The notes under the pieces are model-generated. The model saw nothing but the letters and a program-made list of their open reading frames with translations, did not search any database and was not told where the DNA came from. Of a stretch of DNA of 64,000 nt, positions 9,501 to 23,617 are shown one piece after another (the stretch's first letter is position 1; each line of letters begins with the position of its first letter). Source of the DNA: Spongilla lacustris (lineage: Eukaryota > Porifera > Demospongiae > Spongillida > Spongillidae); the NCBI GenBank assembly GCA_949361645.1, contig OX442430.1, forward strand, positions 3,862,249 through 3,926,248, read 5' to 3'. A program made the translations under genes and the position numbers.

Positions 9501-12291
9501 TACTGTTGGTGCTCTGGTAATGAGCCTACTCTTGGTGCTCTGATAGTACATGTACTGTTCGCACTCTGATAGTAGGCCTACTGGAAGTGGACCAACAGTA
9601 GGCCTACTTTCGGTGTCCTAATAGAAGGCCTACTAGTAGTGTTGTTGCTCTGGTAGCAGGTCCACATTTTGGTGCTCTGATAATAGGCCTTCTGGTAGTA
9701 GGCCTGCTCTGGTAGTAGACCTACTGTTGGTGCACTAACAGTAGGCCTACTGTTGTTGCTCTGATAGTAGGCCTACTGTTGATCCACTTGTAGTAGATTT
9801 ACTGTTGGTGCTCTGGTAGTGGGCCTACTGTTGGTGCTCTGATAGTAGGTGCACTGTTGGTGCTCGGGTAGTAGGCCTACTGTTGTTGGTCTGGTAGTAG
9901 GCATACTGTTGGTGACTTCATAGTAGGCCAACTGTTGGTGCTCTGATAGTAGGCTTACTGTTGGTGCTCTGGTAGTAGGCCTACTTTTGGTGCTCTGATA
10001 GTACGTCTACCGTTGGTGCTATGATAGTTAGCCTATACTGTTGGTGCTTCAATTGTAGGCCTACTGTTGGTGCTCTGGTAGTAGGGTTACTGTTGATGCT
10101 CCGATTGTAGGCCTACTGTTGGTGCTCTGGTAGTAGACCTACTGCTGCTGCTCTGATAGTAGGCCTACTGTTAGTGCTGCGATAGTAGGCCTACTAGTAC
10201 TGTTGGTGGTCTGATAGTAGGCCTATACTGTTGTTGCTCTGATAGTAGGCCTACTGTTGATCCACTTGTAGTAGATTTACTGTTGGTGCTCTGGTAGTGG
10301 GCCTACTGTTGGTGCTCTGATAGTAGGCCTACTGTTGTTGCTCTGGTAGTAGGCATACTGTTGGTGACTTCATAGTAGGCCAACTGTTGGTGCTCTGATA
10401 GTAGGCTTACTGTTGGTGCTCTGGTAGTAGGCCTACTTTTGGTGCTCTGATAGTACGTCTACCGTTGGTGCTATGATAGTTAGCCTATACTGTTGGTGCT
10501 TCAATTGTAGGCCTACTGTTGGTGCTCTGGTAGTAGGCTTACTGTTGATGCTCCGATTGTAGGCCTACTGTTGGTGCTCTGATAGTAGGCCTACTGTTGG
10601 TGCTGTGATAATAGGCCTACTAGTACTGTTGGTGGTCTGATAGTAGGCCTATACTGTTGGTGCTCTGATAGTAGGCCTACCGTTGGAGCTCTGGTAGTAG
10701 ACATACTTTTGGAGCCCATGTAGTAGGCTTACTGTTGGTGACTTGGTAGTAGACCAACTGTTGGTGCTCTGATAGTAGGCCTACCGTTGGTGCTCTTGTA
10801 GTAGACCTACTGTTGGAGCCCATGTAGTAGGCTTACTGTTGATGACTTGGTAGTAGACCAACTGTTGGTGCTCTGATAGTAGGCCTTCTGTTGGTGGTCT
10901 GATAGTAGGCCTATACTGTTGGTATGATAGTAGGAGACAGTTTATATGCATATACCACTATCTCCTATCCACCCAGTATTGATAACATCCGCCCTGTTTT
11001 GGTAAAACTCAGGTAGTAGACCTACTGTTGGTGCTTTGATAGTAGGCCTACTGTTGTTGCTCTGCCTACTGTTAGTCCTACTGTTAGAGCTCTGGTAGTA
11101 GGCCTACTGTTAGTGCTCTGGTAGTAGGCCTATTGTTGGAATTCTGGTAGTAGGCTTACTATTGGTGCTCTGATAGTAGGGCTGCTGTTGGTCCTCTGAT
11201 AGTAGGCCTACAGTTGGTGCTCTGGTAGTAGGCCTACTGTTGGTGCTCTGATAGTAGACCTACTGTTGGTGGTCTGATAGAAGGGCCACTGTTGGGGCTC
11301 TGATAGTAGACCTACTGTTGGTGACTTGAAAGTAAGCCTAATGATGGTGCTCTGGTAGTAGGCCCACTGTAGGTGCTCTGAGAGTAGATCTACTCTTGAT
11401 GCTCTGGTAGAAGGCCTACTAGTACTGTTGGTGGTCTAATAGTAGGCCTATACCATTGGTGCTCTGATAGTAGGCCTACTGTTGGTGCTCTGGTAGTAGG
11501 CCTACTGTTGGTATTCTGGCAGTAGGCCTACTGTTGGTGCTCTGATGGTAGGACTACTGTTGGTCCTCTGAAAGTAGGCCTACAGTAGGTGCTCTGGTAG
11601 TAGGCCTACTGATGGTGCTCTGGTAATGAGCCTACTGTTGGTGCTCTTAGTAGGTCTACTGTTGGTGCTCTTGTACTAGACCTACTGTTTGTGCTCTGAT
11701 AGTAGGCCTACTAGTACTGTTGGTACTCTGATTGTATGCCTACATATGGCACTAAGGTAGTACGGCTACTGTTGGTGCTCTGGTAATAGGCCTACTGTTG
11801 GTGCTCTGATAGTAGGCCTACTGTTTGTGCTCTGATAGTAGGCCTAATAGTTCTGTTGGTGGTCTGATAGTAGGCCCATACTGTTGGTGCTCTGAAAGTT
11901 GGCCTACTGTTGGTACTCTGGTAGTAGACCTACTGCTGGTGCTCATGTCGTAGGACTACTGTAGGTGACTTGATAGTAGGCCAACAGTTGGTGCTCTGAA
12001 TGTATGCCTACTGTTGGTGCTCAGATATTAGGCCTACTGTTGGTGCTCTGTTAGTATGCCTATATTTGATGCTCTGATAGTAGGCCTACTAGTACTGTTG
12101 ATGGTCTGATAGTAGGTCTATACTGTTGGGGCTCCGGTAGTAGGCCTACTATAGTGCACTGGTCGTAGACCTACTGTTGGTGCTCGGGTTGAAGGCCTAC
12201 TGTTGGTCGTCGTGAAGTAGACCTACTGTTGATGCTCTGGTAGTAGGCCTACTGTAGGTGCTCTGGTAGTAGGCCTACTGTTAGTGCTCTC
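6590..12291. repeat. 26-bp minisatellite array, right part
   Basis: Continues the array of 1-2441 in the same register. Higher-order duplication is clear: a block starting 'gatccacttgtagtagattt' at 9781 recurs at 10259 (offset 478), and the following block 'gcatactgttggtgacttca' recurs with offset 452, exactly one unit less. A separate block with 'gctctgcatgtag...gatttgaaagtagg' occurs near 9060 and 9270 and resembles one near 1890. The array ends abruptly where the 179-bp satellite begins. No coding potential; open frames here are repeat artefacts. Confidence 0.95.
10931..10967. other. Imperfect palindrome in a non-repeat island of the minisatellite
   Basis: TAGGAGA at 10931 pairs with TCTCCTA at 10961, around the palindromic centre TATATGCATATA. 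The surrounding 80 bases (to about 11012) do not match the 26-bp unit and look like a small foreign insert. Confidence 0.5.
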
Positions 12292-15200
12292 AAAGTGTTA
12301 TTTCTACAGTGAGATAATCACAATGCATGTATTATCATTAAAATCATAATAACCACTTTTTCTAATTAATCCATTACTAGTTAGTAAATCTTTATCTATA
12401 TGGATAGTATATTTAAAGGTTTAAGATTTAATCTGATGTAATCATGGAGTGTGATATGCAATTAAAGATAATCACAATGCATGCATCATCAGAGAAATCA
12501 TAATAACGACTTTTTATAATTAAACCATTACTAGTTAGTAAACTATATCTATATGGATAGTATGTTTAAATAATTTAGATTTAATCTGACGTCATCAAGG
12601 AGAAATATATCCATGATAATCCTTTAGTGTTAATTCTACAGTGAGATAATCGCAATGAATGCATTATCATTAAAATCATAATAACCACTTTTACTAATTA
12701 ATCCATTACTAGTTAGTAAATATATATCTATATGGATAGTATGTTCAAATAATTTACATTTAATCTGACGTCATCATGGAGTATGATATCCATGTTAATC
12801 CATAAGTGTTATTTCCACAGTGAGATATTCACAATGCATGTATTATCATTAAAATCATAATGACCACTTTTACTATTTAATCCATTACTAGTTAGTAAAT
12901 CTATACCTATATGGATAGTATGTTTAAAGCTTTTAGATTTGACCTGACATCATCATGGAGTGTGATATGCAATTAAAGATAATCACAATGCATGTATTAT
13001 CAGTGAATTCATAATAACGACTTTCAATAATTAAACCATTACTAGTTAGTAAATATATATCTATATGGATAGTATGTTTAAATAATTTACATTTAATCTG
13101 ACGTCATCATGGAGTATGATATCCATGTTAATCCATAAGTGTTATTTCCACAGTGAGATATTCACAATGCATGTATTATCATTAAAATCATAATGACCAC
13201 TTTTACTATTTAATCCATTACTAGTTAGTAAATCTATACCTATATGGATAGTATGTTTAAAGCTTTTAGATTTGACCTGACGTCATCATGGAGTGTGATA
13301 TGCAATTAAAGATAATCACAATGCATGTATTATCAGTGAATTCATAATAACGACTTTCAATAATTAAACCATTACTAGTTAGTAAATATATATCTATATG
13401 GATAGTATGTTTAAATAAATTAGATTTAATCTGACGTCATCATGGAGTGTGATATCCATGTTAATCCATAAGTGTTATTTCTACACTGAGATAATCACAA
13501 TGCATGTATTGTTAGTGAAATCATAATAACGACTTTCAATAATTAATCCATTACTGGTTAGTAAATCTATTTCTATATGGATAGTATATTTAAAGGTTTC
13601 AGATTTAATCTGACGTCATCATGGAGTGTGATATGCAATTACATCCATAAGTGTTATTTCTACATTGAAATAATCACAATGCAAGTATTCTCAGTGAAAT
13701 CATAATAACTATTTTCAATAATTAAACCATTACTAGTTAGTAAACTATTTCTATATGGATAGTATGTTTAAATTATTTAGATTTAATCTGAGTTTATCAA
13801 CGAGAATGATATCCATGTTAATCCATAAGTGTTATTTCTACAGTGAGATAATCACAATGCATGTCTTATCATTAAAATCATAATAACCACTTTTACTAAT
13901 TATTCCATTACTAGTTAGTAAATCTAAATCTATATGGATAGTATGTTTAAATAATTTAGACTTAATCTGACGTCATCATGGAGTATGATATCCATGTTAA
14001 TCCATAAGTATTATTTCTACAGTGAGATAATCACAATGCATGCAATATCATTGAAATCAATAATAACGACGTTTAATAATTAAACCCTTACTAGTTAGTA
14101 AATGTATATCTATATGGATAGTATGTTCAAATAATTTAGATTTAATCTGACGTCATCATGGAGTATGATATCAATGTATCCATAAGAGTTATTTCAACAG
14201 TGAGATAATCACAATGCATGTATTATCATTAAAATCATAATAACCACTTTTACTAATTAATCCATTACTAGTTCGTAAATGTATATCTATATGGATAGTA
14301 TGTTTGAATAATTTAGATTTAATCTGATGTCATCATGGAGTATGAAATCCATGTTAATCTATAAGTGTTATTTCTACAGTGAGATAATCACAATGCATGC
14401 ATTATCATTATAATCATAATAACCGCTTATAGTAATTAATCTATTACTAGTTAGTAAATCTATATCTATAGGGATAGTATGTTTAAATAATTTAGATTTA
14501 ATCTAACGTCATCATGGAGTATGATATCCATGTTAATCCATAAGTGTTCTTTCCGCAGTGAGATAATCACAATGCATGTATTATCATTAAAATCGTAATG
14601 ACCACTTTTACTATTTAATCCATTACTAGTTAGTAAATCTATACCTATATGGATATTATGTTTAAAGGTTTTAGATTTGATCTTACGTCATCATGGAGTG
14701 TGATATGCAATTAGAGATAATCACAATGCATGTATTATCAGTGAATTCATAATAACAACTTTCAATAATTAAAACCATTACTAGTTAGTAAATCTATATC
14801 TATATGGATAGTAGGTTTAAATGATTTAGATTTAATCTGACGTCATCATGGAGTTTGATATCCATGTAAATCCATGTGTTATATCTACAGTGAGATAATC
14901 ACTATGCATGTATTATCATTGAAAGAATAATAACGACTTTTACTAATTAATCCATTACTAGTTAGTAAATCTATATCTATATGGATCGTATGTTTAAAGG
15001 TTTCAGATTTAATCTGACGTCATCATGGAGTATGGTTAATCCATAAGTATTATTCCTACAGTGAGATAATCACAATGCATGTATTATCATTAAAATCATA
15101 GTAACCCTTTTAGTAATTAATCCATTACTAATTATTAAATCTTCATCTATATGGGTAGTATATTTAAAGGTTTCAGATTTAATCTGACGTCATCATGGAG

Positions 15201-18200
15201 TGTGATATGCAATTAAATCCATAAGTGTTATTTCTACAGTGAGATAATCACAATGCATGTATTATCATTAAAATCATAATAACCACTTTTTCTAATTAAT
15301 CCATTACTAGTTAGTAAATCAATATCTATATGGATAGTATGTTTAAATGAATTAGATTTAATCTGACGTCATCATGGAGTATGATATCCATGTTAATCCA
15401 TAAGTGTTATTTCTACAGTGAGATAATCACAATGCATGCATTATCATTGAAATCATAATAACGACTTTTAATACTTAAACCCTTACTAGTTAGTAAATCT
15501 ATATCTATATGGATAGTATGTTTAAATGATTTAGATTTAATCTGACGTCATCATGGAGTATGATATCCATGTTAATCCATAAGTGTTATTTCTACAGTGA
15601 GATAATCACAATGCATGTATTATCATTAAAATCATAACAACGACTTTAAATAATTAAACTCTTACTAGTTAGTAAATCTATATCTATATGGATAGTATGT
15701 TTAAATAATTTAGATTTAATCTGACGTCATCATGGAGTATGATATCCATGTTAATCCATAAGTGTTTTTTCTACAATGAGATAATCACAATGCATGCATT
15801 ATCATTAAAATCATAGTAACCACTTTACGTAATTAATCAATTACTAGTTAGTAAATCTATATCTATATGGATAGTAAGTTTAAATAATTTAGATTTAATC
15901 TGACGTCATCAAGGAGTATGATATCCATGTTAATCCATAAGTGTTATTTCTACAGTGAGATAATCACAATGCATGAATTTCCATTAAAATCATAAAAACG
16001 ACTTTTAATAATTAAACCATTACTAGTTAGTAAATATATATCTATATGGATAGTATGTTTAAAAAATTTAGATTTAATCTGACGTCATCATGGAGTTTGA
16101 TATCCATGTAAATCCATAAGTGTTATTTCTGCAGTGAGATAATCACAATGCATGTATTATCAGTGAAATCATAATAACGATTTTTTATAAATAAACCATT
16201 ACAAGTTAGTAAATTTATATCTATATGGATAGTATGTTTAAAGGTTTCAGATTTAATCTGACGTCATCATGGAGTGTGATATGTAATTTATATCCATAAG
16301 TGTTATTTCTACAGTGAGATAATCACAGTGCATGTATTATCATTAAAATCATAATAACCACTGTTGCTAATTAATCCATTACTAGTTAGTAAATCTATAT
16401 CTATTTGGATAGTATGGATAAAGGCTTCAGATTTAATCTGACGTCATCACGGAGTGTTATATGCAATTAAATCCATGTGTTATTTCTACAGTGAGATAAT
16501 CACAATGCATGTATTATCATTAAAGTCATAATAACCCATTTTAGTAATTAATCCATTACTAGTTACTAAATGTATATCTATATGGATAGCATATTTATAG
16601 GTTTCAGATTTAATCTGACGTCATCATGGAGTGTGATATGCAAATAATACCATAAGTGTTATTTCTACAGTAAGATAATCACAATGCATGTGTTATCAGT
16701 GAAATCATAATAACGACTTTCAATAATTAAACCGTTACTAGTTAGTACATTTATATCTATACGGAAAGTATGTTTTAAGGTTTCAGAATTAATCATGGAG
16801 TATGATATCCATGTTAATACATAAGTGTTCTTTCTACAGTGCATATATTATCATTAAAATCATAATAACTATTTCTACTAATTAATCCATTACTAGTTAG
16901 TGAATCTATATCTGTATGGATAGTATGCTAAAATAATTTAGAATTAAATTGACGTCATCATGGAGTTTGATATCCATGTAAATCCATAAGTGTTATTTCT
17001 ACAGTGAGATAATCACAATATGCGCATGTATTATCAGTGAAATCATAATAACGACTTTTAATAATTAAACCATTACCAATTAGTAATCTATGTATATGGA
17101 TAGTATGTTTGAAGGTTTCAGATTTGATCTGACGTCATCATGGAGTGTGATATGCAATTAAATCCATAAGTGTTATTTCTACAGTGAGATAATCACAATG
17201 CATGTATTATCATTAAAATCATAATAACCACTTTTAGTAATTAATCCATTACTAGTTGGTAAATTTATAGTATGTTTAAATAATTTAGACTTCATACGAC
17301 GTCATCATGGAGTATGACATCCATAATCCATAAGTATTATTTCTACTGTGAGATAATCACAATGCATGTATTATAGTTAAAATCATAATAACCACTTTTA
17401 CTAATTAATCCGTTATTAGTTAATAAATTCTTATCTATATGGATAGTATATTTAAATAAGTTAGATTTAATCTGACGTCATCATGGAGTATGATATCCAT
17501 GTTAATCCATAAGTGTTATTTCTACAGTGAGATAATGGATTATCATTGAAATCATAATAACGACTTTTAATAATTAAACCTTTACAAGTTAGTAAATCTA
17601 TATCTATATGGATAGAATATTTAAACGTTTCAGATTTAATCTGACGTCATCATGGAGTGTGATATGCAATTTAAATCCACAAGTGTTATTTCTATAGTGA
17701 GATAATCACAATGCATGTATTATCATTGAAATCATAATAACGTCTTTTTAATAATTAAACCATTTCAAGTGAATGAATCTATACCTGTATGGTAGTATGT
17801 TTAAAGGTATCAGATTTGATCTGACGTCAGCATGGTGTGTGATATGAAATTAAATCCTTAAGTGTTATTTCTACAGTGAGATAATCACAGTGCATGTATT
17901 TTCGGTGAAATCATAATAACGAGTTTCAATAATTAAACCATTAGTAGTTAGTAAATCTATATCTTAATGGATAGTATGTTTAAATAGTTTAGGTTTAATC
18001 TGACGTCATCATGGAATATGATATCCATGTAAATCCATAAGTGTTATTTCTACAGTGAGATAATCACAATGCATGTATTATCATTAAAATCATAATAACG
18101 ACTTTCAATAATTAAATCAATACTAGTTAGTAAATCTATATCTTAATGGATAGTATGCTTAAATAGTTTAGGTTTAATCTGACGTCATCATGGATCCATG

Positions 18201-19610
18201 TAAATCCATAAGTGTTATTTCTACAGTGAGATAATCACAATGCATGCATTATCATTAAAATCATAATAACCACTTTTAGTAATTGATCCATTACTAGTTA
18301 GTAAATCTATATCTATATGGATAGTATGTTTAAATAATTTAGATTTAATCTGACGTCATCATGGAGTATGATATCCATACTAATCCATAAGTGTTATTTC
18401 TACAGTGAGATAATCACAATGCATGTATTATCATTAAAATCATAATAACCACTTTACATAATTAATCCATTACTAGTTAGTAAATCTAAATCTATATGGA
18501 TAGTATGTTTAAATAATTTAGACTTAATCTGACGTCATCATGGAGTATGATATCCATGTTAATCCATAAGTATTATTTCTACAGTGAGATAATCACAATG
18601 CATGTATTATCATTAAAATCATAATAACCACTTTTACTAATTAATCCGTTATTAGTTAGTAAATTTATATCTATATGGATAGTATGTTTAAATAATTTAG
18701 ACTTAATCGGGCGTCATCATGGAGTATGATATCCATTTTAATACATAAGTGTTATTTCTAAACAGAGATATTCACAATGCATGTATTATCATTAAAATCA
18801 TGATAAAGATTTTTAATAGCTAAACCATTACTAGTTAGTAAATCTAGATCTATATGTATAGTATGCTTAAAGGCTTCAAAATTAATATTACGTCATCATG
18901 GAGTATGATATCCATTTCAATACATAAGTGTTATTTCTAAACTGAGATATTCACAATGCCTGTATTATCATTAAAATCATGATAACGACTTTTAATAATT
19001 AAACCATCACTAGTTAGTAAATCTAAATCTATATGGGTAGTATGTTTAAAGGTTTCACATTTAATCTGACGTGATCATGGAGTATGATATCCATTTTAAT
19101 ACATAACTGTTACTTCTAAACAGAGATACTCACAATGCATGTATTATTATTAAAATCATGATAAAAACTTTTAATAGCTAAACCATTACTAGTTTGTAAA
19201 TCTACATCTATATGGATAGTATGCTTAAAGTTTCAAAATTAGTATTACGTCATCATGGAGTATGATATCCATTTTAATACATAAGTCTTATTTCTAAACT
19301 GAGATATTCACAATGCATGTATTTTCATTAAAATCATGATAACGACTTTTAATAACTAAACCATTACTAGTTAGTAAATCTAGATCTATATGGATAGTAT
19401 GTTTAAAGGTTTCACATTTAATCTGATGTCATCATGGAGTATGATATCCATTTAAATACATAAGTGTTATTTCTAAACTGAGATATTCACAATGCACGTA
19501 TTATCATTAAAATCAAGACAAAGACTTTTAATAATTAAACTATTACTAGTTAGTAAATCTAGATATATAAAGGTAGTATGTTTAATGGTTTTAGATTCAA
19601 TCTACCATTC
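12292..19610 (+). repeat. ~179-bp AT-rich satellite, plus orientation, CRE-bearing subfamily
   Basis: About 40 tandem units. Consecutive copies of atcatggagt lie at offsets of 179 bases (15371, 15550, 15729). Landmarks in a unit are gataatcacaatgcatgta, cattactagttagtaaatc, tatctatatggatagtatg and tctgacgtcatcatggag. Most units contain the perfect palindrome TGACGTCA. Some units are shortened, for example where 'gatatgcaattaaagataatc' joins two parts. Nothing coding. Confidence 0.95.
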
Positions 19611-22302
19611 AATGGTTTAAGATAAACCAGAAATAACACTTATGGATTTAATTGCGAATCACACTCAATTATGACGTCAGATCAAATCTGAAACCTTTAA
19701 ATATACTATCCATATAGATGTAGATTTACTAACTAGTAATGGATTAATTACTAAATTTGGTTATTATGATTTTAATGATAATACATGCATTGTGATTATC
19801 TCACTGTAGAAATCACTTATGGATTTAATTGCATATCACACTCCATGATGACGTCAGATTAATTCTGAAACCTTTAAACATACCATCCATATAGATATAG
19901 ATTTACTGACTAGTAATGGTTTAATTATTTAAAGTCGTTATTATGATTTTAATAATAATACATGCATTGTGACTATCTCACTGTAGAAATAACACTTATG
20001 GATTAACATGGATATCATACTCCATGATGATGTCAGATTAAATCTAAATTATTTAAACATTTGATCCATGTAGATATAGATTTACTAACTAGTAATGGTT
20101 TAATTATTGAAAGTCGTTATTCTCACTGTAGAAATAACACTTATGGATTTAATTGCATATCACACTCCATGATGACGTCAGATCAAATCTGAAATTTTTA
20201 AACATACTATCCATCTAGATATAGATATACTGACTAGTAATGGTTTAATTATTAAAAGTCGTTATTACGATTTCAATGATAATACATGCATTGTGATTAT
20301 CTCACTGTAGAAATAACACTTATGGATTAACATGGATATCATACTCCATGATGATGTCAGATTAAATTTAAATTATTTAAACATACTATCCATATAGATA
20401 TTGATTTACTAACTTGTAATGGATTAATTAGTAAAAGTGGTTATTATGATTTTAATGATAATACATGCATTGTGATTATCTCACTGTAGAAATAACACTT
20501 ATGGATTAACATGGATATCATACTCCATGATGACGTCAGATTAAATCTAAATTATTTAAACATTATCCACATAGATATAGATTTACTAACTAGTAATGGT
20601 TTAATTATTGAAAGTCGTTATTATGATTTCACTGATAATACTTGCATTGTGATTATCTTTAATTGCATATCACACTCCATGATGACGTCAGATTAAATCT
20701 GAAACCTTTAAACATACTTTGTGAATATCTCTGGAAATAACACTTATGGTTTAACATGGTTTATCATAAACCATTCAATGGTAAATTAAATCTAATACAC
20801 TCAGGCATACTATCCATATGGGATAAGATTTACTAACTAGTAATGACGTAATTATTAAAAGTCGTTATTGTGATTTTAATGATACTACATGTATTGTGAA
20901 TATCTCTGGAAATAACACATGGTTTAACATGGTTTATCATAAACCATTCAATGGTAAATTAAATCTAATACACTCAGGCATACTATCCATATGGGATTAG
21001 ATTTACTAACTAGTATTGACGTGAATATAAGAAGACGTTATTACGATTTTAATGATACTACATGTATTGTTAATATCTCAGTACTTATGGTTTAACATGG
21101 TTTATCATAAACCATTCAATGGTAAATTAAATCTAATACACTCAGACATACTATCCATATGGGAATAGATTTACTAACAAGTAATGACGTAATTATTAAA
21201 AGACGTTATTATGATTTTAATGATACTACCTGTATTGTGAATAACTCAAAGCAAAAATAACAAATGGTTTAACATGGTTTATCATACACCATTCAATGGT
21301 AAATTAAATCTAATACATTCAGACACCTTATCCATATGGGAATAGATTTACTAACTAGTAATGACGTAATTATTAAAAGACGTTATTGAGATTTTAATGA
21401 TACTACATGTATTGTGAATATCTCAGTGTGGAAATAATACTTATGGTTTAATATGGTTTATTATAAACCATTCAATGGTAAATTAAATCTAATACACTCA
21501 GACATACTATCCATATGGGACTAGATGTACAAACTAGTATTCGTTTAATCATTAAAAGACGTTATTATGATTTTAATGATACTACATGTACTGTGAATAT
21601 CTCAGTTTCGAAATAGCACTTTTGGTTTAACATGGTTTATCATAAACCATTCAATGGTAAATTAAATCTAATACATTCAGACATAGTATCCATATGGGAC
21701 TAGATTTACTAACTAGTATTAGTTTAATTATTAAAAGTCGTTATTATGATTTTAATGATACTGCATGTATTGTGAATATCTCAGTGTGGAAATAACACTT
21801 ATGGTTTAACATGGTTTATCATAAACCATTCAATGTTAAATTAAATCTAATACACTCAGACCCACTATCCATTTTGGAATAGATTTACTAACTAGTAATG
21901 ACGTAATTATTAAAAGACGTTATAATGATTTTAATGATACTACATGTATTGTGAATATCTCAGTGTGGAAATAATACTGATGGTTTAACATGGCTTATCA
22001 TAAACCATTCAATGGTAAATAAAATGTAATACACTCAGACATACTTTCCATATGGGTCTAGATTTACTAACTAGAAATGACGTTTTTATTAAAAGACGTT
22101 ATTATGATTTTAATGATACTACATGAATTGTGAATATCTCAGTGTGGAAATAATAGTGATGGTTTAACATGGTTTATCATAATCCATTCAATGGTAAACT
22201 AAATCTAATACACTCAGACATACTATCCATATGGGTCTAGATTTATTTACTAGAAATGACGTAATTATTAAAAGACGTTATTATGTATTTAATGATACTA
22301 CA
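19611..22302 (-). repeat. 179-bp satellite, inverted orientation
   Basis: The same satellite reads as reverse complement from about 19620. Units to about 20740 are the TGACGTCA subfamily. From there a second subfamily takes over, with the dyad ATGGTTTATCATAAACCAT and the smaller dyad ACCATTCAATGGT (occurrences near 21111, 21288, 21467 and 21646, so a 177-179 bp period). Confidence 0.93.
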
Positions 22303-23617
22303 TTTTTTTAATTTTTTTTATTTTTCCATGATAAACTAACATATATGGCTAAAAACAACACAACCTAACATATACAATGTACTGGCACACTAACACACTC
22401 GATCACTCACACACAGAACTAAAAGTCATCTAAACCATCAAAGGAACTTAATGTTCCCAAGACGGAGGTGGAATTTCCTCTCTGGATTGCCACAGAAAGG
22501 CACTGGAGTAAGAATTGGTAGGATTGTGAGTCTCCAGTGGTTTTGTGCAGACGATGGCCAAGGTCCTTAAGAAAGGACAATGTTTCAGCACCAATCACAC
22601 CAAGAGACTCACATGCTATGGGAACAAAGAAGTATTTAGCTCCAAGAGAGGAATACTTCTTCCTCTTTTGAGATTCAGCCTCTGCTGCTACCAATCCTGG
22701 GCCTCTTTCAGCAGTGGAGAGATATGATGGTGCCAAGGTGTCTCTGCATATAGCATCCCACACAAGGAGTTTCCCCTCTTTCCAGGGAACTATTGAAATT
22801 CCATCTGGCCTTTTACCATCCGATCTAGCTACTCCAGAAGGCTCCAAACGAGCAGGTATTTTTGCAGCTGACAGTGCTCTGTGGATGATGTCATTTAAGC
22901 TAGAATGCCTGGAGTGGCGACCTTCACTCCATCTACAGCTAAGGCCATGAGTAGCAAGGTCATTCACGTGAGAACCACAATGGCGACAAGTGTGTGAATG
23001 GCACAAGGGAACACCAAGTCTGAGCCCAACTGCAATTCGGATGGTGGAGTTATCCATTCTCAGGCCTATGGAGGATATAAGGAATGCATTTAGCCATTTT
23101 CCTGACTCTGGTGTGGATGCAGCAAGAAGACGAGCACGGGAAGATGGACTATCAGCATTGGCCAGCAGACCTTGAGCTACCAACTGCATTTTTGGTAGAT
23201 CCCAAACTTTTTGAAAACAAGAAGCAGGAGGTACAGGTGGGGCTGTGTTGTTTCCTTGGGACCAGTGGGAAAGTGCAGACTCAAATCAGGGATGGAGGCA
23301 TTGTGTAGAGATACAGGGAGCATGCTCTTCAATGTATCAGAGGTGCCAGTAGCTGAAGCCAGGAAGGCTGAAGGTGCAAGCTGACATGCACTCCGAATAC
23401 CAAGGCCGCCAAGCTTTATAGGAAGCTGAGCTTGTGTCCAGGCTGGATCATTAATTCCAAGAGAGATATTAAAAGTGCTGCTTAGGATGGATCGCAAAAG
23501 GTCATCGAAATCAGCAAGTTTCTCTGAAAGGAAACAGGGAGAGGTGCGCAAAATGTTTAGAAGCTTGGCTATTGCAAATGAGTGACGCAGCAATAGCAGA
23601 GCATCATGTGCATCTAA
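22303..23617 (-). mobile_element. 5'-truncated non-LTR retrotransposon inserted in the satellite
   Basis: On the minus strand a coding tail runs from about 23600 to 22419, followed by about 90 bases of 3' untranslated sequence and an A/T-rich tail (plus-strand runs of T at 22303-22325). Satellite sequence is interrupted cleanly on both sides (gatactacat on the left, catgtattgtgaatatctc on the right). The 5' part of the element is absent, as is typical for incomplete target-primed reverse transcription. Confidence 0.8.
22419..23593 (-). pseudogene. C-terminal part of a LINE polyprotein with restriction-like endonuclease
   Basis: Two overlapping frames (23593-23177 and 23189-22419) read as one degraded protein with a frameshift near 23180. 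The second has a Cys/His cluster (CRHCGSHVNDLATHGLSC), then KRPDGISIVPWKEGK and LLVWDAICRDTL. This arrangement, a zinc knuckle followed by RPD-X(12-14)-D/E, is what is known for the restriction-like endonuclease of R2/NeSL/CRE-type LINEs, so I infer that class. It ends QRGNSTSVLGTL near the stop. No RT catalytic motif is left in the window. Confidence in retroelement origin is good; the clade is less certain. Confidence 0.7.

Noticed and set aside
9288..9551. 87-codon frame in the minisatellite
   Set aside because: Periodic peptide (STKSRPTIRAP-like) produced by the 26-bp unit; 26 is not a multiple of 3 and the frame is not kept elsewhere.
1..12291. CRISPR-like array
   Set aside because: Units are head-to-tail without unique spacers, and the window is eukaryotic.
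20511..20696. 61-codon frame in the inverted satellite
   Set aside because: One unit of the satellite that happens to lack stops; neighbouring units do not keep it.
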